Assembly: GCA_037074705.1 (NCBI GenBank) | Contig: CM073590.1 | Location: 43,280,395-43,344,394 of the forward strand | Reading direction: 5' to 3' | DNA length: 64,000 nucleotides | From: Zhengitettix transpicula | Taxonomy: Eukaryota; Arthropoda; Insecta; Orthoptera; Tetrigidae | Shown here: positions 55,781 to 64,000 of the stretch, piece after piece | Layout of the letters: the number at the start of each line of letters is the position of its first letter | Numbering within the stretch: position 1 is the stretch's first letter | The notes under the pieces: model-generated | What the model saw: the letters and a program-made list of their open reading frames with translations, nothing else | Told to the model about the DNA's origin: nothing | Databases searched by the model: none | Made by a program: the position numbers and the translations under genes

Positions 55781-58384
55781 CTAAAATGTTTATTTTATTT
55801 TTAGGCACGTCCACCATTCAATTTGACCGAATATTTATTGCCGCCTCCACGTCCTCCTCCTTTGCGGTCTACATTTCAACTCCTACGTCTTTCTCGTTCA
55901 GATCCTGGCACCCGACTCCACGTCCATCTCCTCTGAGGTCTCTTGTCCAATTAACCTCTCGGTCTCCAGTCCAACTCACTTTTATCTGCTTCCCCCTCTC
56001 CAGAATATTCTCTTCACAGTTTTTGGGTTTCCACGTTCGCCAAACAAACACTAACAGTTGGCTTTCTCACGCTCCTAGAGCCACTCAATACAATTAAAAT
56101 AAACATTTCCTTTTAATATAATTGGATGTCCACCAAACTTCTGTCATTATGCCTTTAGGGTTTCGCCCCGAAGTCTGTCAAAACCATTAGCCTAAGAGCC
56201 GCTAAACGTCCAATTATAGTCCTCCCCTTCTCTAAGAGCCACTTATCCATAATTTAATATTATCTTTTCTTATATACAAACCACTCAAGAATACCCAGTC
56301 TGAGTTGGTAAACAAATCTGAGGAAATAAGAACGATTCCAGTAGGAATATCTACTGTAGCAAATATTAAATTTTTTAGAGCACTTTATTCATATTACTAG
56401 CTGAGTGCCCGGCGTTGCCCGTGTCTTATTTATATAAACCCGAAAAAGTACTTCTTGAGTATTGCAGGATATAATTGTCCATCAGTATTCGCACATTACG
56501 AAGGATTGAAGTGATCAAATTGATAGCTACATTCCAAATGTAAAGAAATGGTGGCCATATTGCACTCACTAAATTAACTAACATTTTCCGCAACGATTGT
56601 AAAGTATTTTGTATTGTTTTTTATTATCACTCGATGGAGTATTACTGGATAGAATTATACTTTTATTCAATGAAAATATTTCTGCTTCATTTCATTACGG
56701 AAAAATCGAACTATTTCCTTTGTTCGTCGCGTAGTAACGTCTCTCTCTGTCGCGTGATGTCATGATATATTGGCGCGCAGTAATTTATCACTTAATGATC
56801 ACTTTTTAAAATTATAATTCTTTTCACATTTATGCTAGTGGTTTGTCACCCCCACAGTACCGGTTCTCGATTTTGGCAGAATACGTATACCAATTTTTGT
56901 TGCATTCTGTCCACGCGATAATATTTGTATAAAGAACAACGTAAATACATACATACATACAAATATACATCATTTTTTTATTATATAGATTGCTTCGATT
57001 TGTATGAGATAGTTTAGTGAGTGAGATGGCTGGAATCTACTATTCATTGGAGAAGAAACAGCGAGAACTATTGACAGCAAGAGACCACGAGATCCATATC
57101 GAAGTAACCTTCGTAAACATGGAGATTTGAATCTGATGGAATAGTCCCATGAAGAAAGCGACCCAAGTGAAAAGTAATTTATTAACAGCGTAAGGAATGT
57201 AATAAATAGTGGAAATAAGTAGTAAATTAAATAAGAATATATATGAACTGTGTATATAATGCAAATAAATGAACATTATAAGTGTAAAATAATGTCATCT
57301 CACTTTAAGAGCAAAATCATATAGTACACCATGCATTAAATTAATTTAATATGCTTCGAGAAATATATATTTGTGTATTTATAGATACCACAAGCTGACA
57401 ATAAATAAATACAAACTTTGTTACCATTATAAAATGGAAAATTTGAAGTTATAGACCAATTTTACGTCAATACATTTTCAGCTCCATTACTTAAATGCAC
57501 AAAATGACAATATATTAAATGTTTTTAACAAATTACAGATTAATTCTGAGTATAATGATATTTTTATTAAGAATTCTGAGTATAATAAAAAATAATTTTA
57601 TTAATTAATAAATTTAAATTACTGGGTTTACAAATAGAAAGAAGTGTAAAACGGCAACACAAAAGATAATAACTAGGAAGTAATGCTTAAAAATAAAATA
57701 GTAATATAAATAATTACGAGCAAACGCCAGTTTCTTGGATATACAAATAAATTAACAAATAGGGCTTTGAAGTGTACTCGAAAGTCTGTAGAAGGGTCAA
57801 TATATAAGTAGAGAAACTAATCTGCCAATCAGCATTTTATCTGTGAAAAATCAGACTTCCGATAAAACTACTCAGCCACTCAACAACGGCCCGGAACAAA
57901 TGGCTCAACCTCGGTTGCTATTTATATCCGGCTAACTGAAAGAGCTACGTTCGACAGAACTGTAGTTATTTATAGTGTAAGATGGAAGGTAAGTTTCCAG
58001 GAACACATTAAGCATTTACCCTACACACTGCATATAACAGTCCGTCTGCGCAAAACGTGTACACAGTGATACCCATAAAGATTAAATGCGCTAAATATGA
58101 TAATAAAATCGACAGCGAGAATTAGGGAATCTCAATCTCGTGAAGAACAGTACGTTTCCAAATCTAACCTGAAACTTTTAAAAGAAATGATTCCATGCAT
58201 CTCAAACTTATCTTGGTGCAAGACACGAAAATTACTTCTCGGGTAAACTTGGTTACAAGTCTCAATTTCATTCACAAGAGAGTATTATACATCCACAACT
58301 CATCAAACCATGTATCATTCTCGGATCACGCCGACAATATCGAGTTTCCTGTTCAGTCTTGGCGTACGTCATTTGGTGACTTGT
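55781..58384. other. Unassigned sequence
   Basis: Contains a second GCCCGGCGTTGCCCGTG head (about 56407) without a clear array after it, and a possible first exon at 57981 (separate entry). Confidence 0.4.
57920..57996 (+). other. Candidate promoter and first coding exon
   Basis: TTTATATCC (57921) is followed about 60 bp later by an ATG at 57982 whose third codon is cut by a consensus splice donor (ATGGAAG/GTAAGT). A very short first coding exon of this form is common in insect secreted and cuticle proteins. No following exon was identified in the window, so this is weak. Confidence 0.2.
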
Positions 58385-58800
58385 TCCACCACAAATGTGG
58401 AAAGGAGTTAACTAGGGCCCCCGGGCTACATTTATGGATCCTACTCGGCATTCACCTAAAGAAATGCAGGACAAACCCTAGAAAAACCTGTATCAGGTAG
58501 GTCGGGCATTTGGTTCTTGTCCCACGCCCTTCCGATAGCGGGAGAGGAGTTTGCTGTGGGGACGCAGTATTTCCTTCTCCGTGCCTCGACGAGTTTAGGA
58601 GGCAGCTAGCCGACTATTCCAATGGGAATTGAGGACAACTCTTACGGTATGCCCAAGGTCTGTGACCCCGGAACATACACCTCTGAAAACAGGCTGAGGA
58701 GTCTCGGCTTGTGGGAACCTTAGTTCAAAAACGGAGAGGAAAAGGCATCCCCAGAAATAGTCCCTTCATGTCTCTCCCACAAGGTTCTACCCTTGTGTCC
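58385..58800 (-). repeat. Unclassified dispersed repeat, long copy
   Basis: Reverse complement of about 22940-23310. Landmarks include TGCAGGACAAACCCTAGAAA, TTCTTGTCCCACGCCCTTCC, GTCTGTGACCCCGGAACATA and CCTTAGTTCAAAAACGGAGA. Confidence 0.85.
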
Positions 58801-59879
58801 TGTATAATATTTCGGAAGATAATAAGATTTGTCTAAGGTACGACTGCTGAATTATATGTTTGTAACTATAAAAGTATTCAAAATGACGTTCGGAACTCCG
58901 AAAGTTTTATGGTTTTTATTCAATTAATGCGCTCTCAGTCAAAGGTAAGTACAGAAATAGGAACATTTATATTGAATTAAAAGTACAATTAATTGTACTT
59001 TACGCAACGTATTTCTATAAATTTGTATAAATGTAAACAAATTATTGCGAGCAATTTGTGTCGTGAAACAAATATTTTAGGTTAGGATAGCAATATTTGT
59101 TTTCCATTTTTGGGAACGACGTTATATATACAATTTCTGAGAAATGAAGTAAAGCAGGAATATTTTGATTGAATAATAAGTATACCACAATGAGTGATAA
59201 ATAAAATTCATTACGAAAGGTTATACAATCCATGGTATTAATTTTATTTTAAATAAATTGACTTTTGACGTGGAATATTTCACGGGATCAGGGACCAATA
59301 TGTTGCCCAATTATATCTTGCAATACGCACTGGAAGATACATAGAATAAAAACAATAGTTAAATGTTAAAAATTGATACTTTTCTATTTAAGACAGCGTA
59401 TTTCGTAATGTTTTGCATTACTTTTATACAATGCTACCAACTGCAGTTTGGTAAAACCACCAAATAGTTTATTTTGAGATTGAAAAATTATATAGCTACC
59501 AATTTAGTAAGTGTTTTAATAGTATATATATATATATATATATAGCTATTATATAAAATTGCCTTATGCGGGTAGGTATGTGTGTATACATGTCGGTATG
59601 TATATAGGTATGTTCCGCTTACAAATCTACACCCTCGAAGCATTTTCACCAAATTTCGTACACGTGATCTTTGCGTCAGGGAAACAAACACTCTGGGGGT
59701 GTAACACGCCTACCATCCCCAGGATCATGGGTGGACGGTGGTGGAAATCTTCAAACGTGCAAAAATGTCCGACATTTGCGTTGCATAAATATTTTTCAGG
59801 GTTAATTAGGTTTATAGTATTAATGTCCATGTGATTTTTATTAATTTTAACCTCTTGTGGCACGAAGGTTGATCACATT
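58801..59879. other. AT-rich sequence before the satellite-like array
   Basis: Contains a 22-bp perfect palindrome (58980-59001) and a short (TA)n tract at 59523-59543. The region 59560-59870 appears to be the variable end of the array. Confidence 0.45.
58980..59001. repeat. 22-bp perfect palindrome
   Basis: Self-complementary over its full length, half-site AAAGTACAATT. Confidence 0.9.
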
Positions 59880-62800
59880 AAAGGTGAAAGGGGGTTACAA
59901 GTAAACAACGCTAAAAATACCGAGATTCGAGTCAATGGGGGTAGGAGGGGTTGGGTGGAGCGTAGAAATTTTAAAATAAGTTAACCGACCGAATTTTGCA
60001 TCAAATAAATATATTTCGGGAACAATGATATTCATAAAATTTCCCTAAATGTTCTCCGTGTTTAATTTCAACCCATTTCGGGCTTGGGAGGGATACGCCC
60101 TTAAGGGCAAGGGTGGACGTGCGTTACAAGAAAATAACGCGAATACAACCGAGATTAAAGTCAATTCAAAGTATTATAGAAGTCAAAGAGTTTAATTATG
60201 ACATTCGACTTACCGTTGATAAACATTCCCAAGTAGGGGCTGGCGAGGTAGTAAATTATAACATGTTATCCGGTTGATGATCATGTGGAATAAATATTTG
60301 GAAGCGTTAATGGCATTGATAGTATTTCTACTGTTGATGTTTGTGTATAATTTCTACTCCTTTCAGTAAGAGAGGGGAGGACGCCTAGGGGTGCGGGTAG
60401 AGGGGAGTTACAATAAAATAACGCAAAAAAAACGAGATTGAAGTAAAATCCAAGGAAATGCATGTCGCAGTGTTTATTTATGACAAGCTGAGCAACGTGT
60501 GGGATAGGGCGAAAGTGGAAGGGTCTAGCCGCGGTGGGCGAGGGTAGAAATTTTCAAACATTTTAACCGGCCGACTTTTGCGGCGAATAAATATATTTCG
60601 GGAACACTGTGATTCATAAAATTTATCTACATGTTCTCTGTGTATAATTTCAAACCCGTTTGGGCTTGGGAAGGGAGCCCATTTAGGATGGGGTGGACGG
60701 GCGTTACAAGAAAGTAATGCGAATACAACCAAGGTTAGAGTCAAATCGAAGCATATGGATTAAGCTTAGTTGAAATAATATAATCAATTGGTGTTTTAAC
60801 CCCCAGGAGCAGTGGTGGACGGGGTTGAAATTTTCAAACATAATAAGCAGTCGATATTTGCGTCGTATAAATATTTTTCAGGTTCACTAGATTTATAAAA
60901 TATCTCTAAATGTTCCATATATTTAATAGTAACCCCCTTAAGGGGGGTGGAGTGGATTTATATAAAAATAGCTCAAAAACAATCGAGATTGGACTCCAAT
61001 CTAGGGTTCTGGTTGTCAGTGAGTTTAATTATGATATTTAAGTCGTTGTTTAGTGCCTCAGGCGGGGGTGGTTGGGGTGGATATCTTCAAACATGTAACA
61101 CGGCCGGGGAAAAAGTGATTAATAGTGTTCTTAACAATGTATGTCTGAAAAATTTCAACCTCTTACGAAATGGGAGAGAAGCACAGTAGGGTTGTGGTGG
61201 AGGGGAATTACAAAAAAATAACGTGTATACAACGGAGATTGGAGTCAAATCAAAATTATGGATGTCGCTGTGATCAATTATGACATTCAATTGGCGATTT
61301 AAACCCAAGGGTTAAGGTGGAATTTTTCAAAGATGTTAAACGGTCGATATTTACATTAAATAATTAATGGTCGAGGTCAATGACATTGACAAAATATCTA
61401 CCGATGTTGTTTGTAAAATTTCACCATTTTCGGCATTAGAGGGAAGCTGGAAACATTCAAACATGATAAAACAGCAGATATTTAGTTAGATAAATATTTT
61501 TCGGATCGAACAGGTAGATAGATAGTGTTTTAACTGATGTTATCTGAGTATAATTTCAACCCCTTACAGCATGTGAGAGGAGCACTCTTAGGGATGAGGG
61601 TGGACGGGCATTACAAATAAATAACGCGAATAAAACCAAAATTACAGTCAAACCCAGGTTTCTGGATGTCGCAGAAAGTAATTATGATATTCAATTGCCC
61701 ATTTAACCCCAAAGGGCGGGAGAGGATGGGTTTGGAAATTTCAAACCTGTTAAAAGATCTATATTTGCGAAAAATATTTTTTTTCACGGTTAATTAAATT
61801 TATAGTATTTATACCCATTTTATTTTTGTACCATTTCAACCTCTTGCGACATGAGGGTGCAGAACGGTTAAGGGACGGTGTGGACGGATGTTACAAGAAA
61901 ATAACTCGAAAACAACCAGTATTCGAGTAAGTCTAACGTAATTAATGTCGCTGAGTTAGTTTATGACCATTTTGGCAACGCGCGGGGTTGGGCTGGATTG
62001 TGGGGGTGTAACATTCCAGCACTGCCACCATGTAACATTCCAGCAGTTGGGAAGTCCAGATAGATCGTTCAGCAACCGAGCTATATCTTCGTTAGCTCAT
62101 CTGGCTACCGATCTAGAGGATAAAGGAAGAATTAAGAACAGGATATAGGAAAGTCGGTAACGTGAGGGTTTCTTGTTCAACTAATTGAACCTAGGCGTAG
62201 TAGTTGGTGTTTCGCTGCACTTCAGTCAAATAAGAGTTGATTAAGAATAAAGAGATTTAGTTACAAATAAAATAAAGTAAGACAAACTGGCGGATAGCAC
62301 CAGGAGCCACCGACCCGTCTGGAGGTTGGATCACGACTGCCGTTCCCAAGAAGCTCTGAAAAATTCGAAGACTCCTTTCCCCCTCCCCGATGATTTTAAG
62401 TCTCCAATGAGAACTCTTACAGAGAGAATGATTTCTGCTGCCGTGTGCATTGCTGCATACGGCACATAAAGTGCTGACTTCACTAGACTCAGCGTTCTTA
62501 CAGCTGCGCCCACTTAGGTCCGCTATGCGGAAGAGACGTTATGATAAGATGGCACGTGTAGACTATTATATTACAGGTGGGAGGGGTTGGGGGTGGTGAG
62601 TGGAAAATAGAAATTTTAAACCGGCTGAATGTTCCGACGATTATATATATTTCTGTAACAATGAGATTATTAAAATTTCACTACACGTTCTCTGAGTTTA
62701 ATTTGAACCCCTTTCGGAATTGAGAGGGAGCTCACATTAGGGGTTCATTGAGATTTGTTATGTTTCTCTAAGTGTTCCATATATTTAATACAACCTGTTT

Positions 62801-64000
62801 TAAAATTTGGAGTGGAGGACCCTTTAGGGTGGGGGAGGAATAGATTTGTATAGAAAAAACGCAAAGACAATCGAGATTGGACTCAAATCCAGGGTTATGG
62901 TTGTCAGTGAGTTAAGTCACGATATTCAAGTTACCGTTTAAGAGTAGAAATCTTCAAACATGCTAACACGGCTGTTATTTGAGTCTGATAAATATTTTCT
63001 TGGTAAAAGTAATTAATAGTGTTTGTACCAATGTATGTTAGTAAAATTTCAACATTTTACGGCATGGGAAATGAGCACCCTAGGGGTGGGGTTGGAGGAA
63101 TGTTACATGAAAATAACCCGAATACAACCGAGACTGGAGTAAAAACCAAAGTTATGGATAATGCTGACTTTAATTTTGACATTAAACTAGCAGTTACCCT
63201 CCCAGCGACGGGGATGGTCGAGGGTGAAAATTGTCACACATTTCAAATGGACGATATAGGCGCAAAAGAAATATTTAAAGATGTCAATGTCCTTGATAGT
63301 ATTTCTACCGATTTTATTTGTGTATAATTTCAACACCTTACGGCAAAATACGGTGGATTTGTGTAACATTAAAATAACCCAAATTTGAGATTCGATTCAA
63401 ATCAGAGTTATTGATATAGGTGATTGTGTTTAAGAGAACGTGATAAATGCAAGGGTGTTGGCTGTTCTGTGCAGGGGTGTGAGGCGCTTGGCGTTCTACG
63501 GCGGGGGAATAAATTTTCAAACATGTTAACCGGCCGATTTTTGCTTCGAATAAATATATTTTGGCACCAATGAGTTTCATAAAATTTCTCTACATGTTCT
63601 CTGTGAATAATTTCAACCCCTTTTGGGCTCTGTAGTGATGCACGCTTAAGGGTGGGCGTGAAGTGGCATTACATAAAAAGAAAGCAGAAACCATTGAGAT
63701 TGGGGTGGAATTCGGGGCTATAGTTGTCATTGAATTTAATTACAGCATTAAACTTGCCGTTTAAATCCCCGAAGCGGGAGTGGTCGGGGGTGGAAATTTT
63801 CAAACATGTTAAATGGTCGATATTTGAGATAATTATTTCCTGGGGTTAATTACTTTGATAGTTTTTCTACCGATGTTGTTTGTGTATAATTTCAATCCCT
63901 GTGAGGGGAGCAAGCTTAGGGTTGAGGTGGAGGTACGTTAAATAAAAATAACGCAAAAACAACCGAGATTAGAATCAATTCAGAGACTATTAATGTCGCT
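59880..64000 (-). repeat. Satellite-like array of degenerate ~250-300-bp monomers, runs off the window
   Basis: The anchor 'AAAATAACGC...CAACCGAGATTGGAGTCAAATC' recurs near 59909, 60145, 60415, 60712, 60965, 61212, 61613, 61895, 62855, 63108, 63368, 63675 and 63945. Most spacings are 236-307 bp. Other monomer landmarks are AATTTTCAAACATGTTAA, CGGCCGATATTTGCG, ATAAATATTTTTC and TGTGTATAATTTCAACCCC. Neighbouring monomers are clearly diverged. It is the inverse orientation of 42180-43755 and 54060-55260. No coding. Confidence 0.8.
62007..62575 (-). repeat. Solo LTR inside the satellite-like array
   Basis: 569 bp on the minus strand from TGTAATATAATAG to the repeated end TGCTGGAATGTTACA, sister of 20173-20854. 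On the plus strand its left end holds two copies of TGTAACATTCCAGCA separated by CTGCCACCA, which on the minus strand reads as LTR end, TGGTGGCAGTGCTGG, LTR end. Flanks (GGGG and GGTG) match imperfectly. Confidence 0.85.

Noticed and set aside
55786..56097. 103-codon Ser/Pro-rich frame
   Set aside because: Lies in LTR-like sequence with a pyrimidine-rich strand; the composition explains the open frame.
1..64000. tRNA genes, rRNA, CRISPR arrays, bacterial operons
   Set aside because: No cloverleaf-compatible A/B box pairs, rRNA signatures, spaced direct repeats or ribosome-binding-site-led gene clusters were noticed; a tRNAscan or Rfam run would be needed to exclude small RNAs fully.

Overview
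The window looks like transposable-element-dominated intergenic or intronic DNA from an arthropod, most likely an insect. I could not identify any intact host protein-coding gene, RNA gene, CRISPR array or bacterial-type operon. The insect inference rests on the combination of elements: an env-bearing Ty3/gypsy (errantivirus-type) provirus with a baculovirus-F-like Env, a CsRn1-type Ty3/gypsy element, a Jockey-type LINE, a Penelope-like element, a hAT element and a mariner-like remnant, in an AT-rich background full of (TA)n tracts. All coding regions recognised are retroelement or transposon genes, and every one carries stops, frameshifts, truncation or deletion.

Layout. 1-3.1 kb: AT-rich sequence with one dispersed repeat (541-931, second copy at 50800-51181). 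3.1-12.5 kb: a minus-strand LINE relic split by an 8.7-kb env-bearing gypsy provirus (3593-12311) with 616-bp LTRs that differ at about 7 sites. 12.6-14.5 kb: a hAT transposon with perfect 13-bp terminal inverted repeats and a near-perfect 8-bp target duplication. 14.5-21 kb: mostly unassigned AT-rich DNA with a copy of an unclassified repeat, an inverted-repeat element near 18.3-19.0 kb and a solo LTR (20173-20854) with CAAT target duplications. 21.7-28.7 kb: a nested composite, a Penelope-like element (RT thumb and GIY-YIG endonuclease) containing a 0.47-kb repeat and a Jockey-type LINE, bounded by 0.9-kb inverted arms and a 12-bp direct repeat. 29.1-33.2 kb: a minus-strand CsRn1-type gypsy element with tRNA-Trp primer site and an integrase deletion. 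36.4-50.8 kb and 55-56 kb: several related AT-rich LTR-like repeats with TTGTARTA/TAYTACAA ends lying against (TA)n tracts. 42-43.8, 54-55.2 and 59.9-64 kb: arrays of a degenerate monomer of about 250-300 bp, the last running off the window and interrupted by a solo LTR (62007-62575).

How it fits together. The nesting gives a relative history: old LINE relics and satellite-like arrays are hosts; the provirus, solo LTRs and the Penelope/Jockey composite are later arrivals. The most unusual recurring pattern is that at least three LTR families carry short tandem modules at the LTR-leader boundary, each module beginning with a primer-binding-site-like sequence. The second most unusual structure is the Penelope/Jockey composite, whose left arm is an inverted, internally deleted copy of its own right end, including Jockey sequence, which implies the two elements were mobilised or rearranged as one unit.
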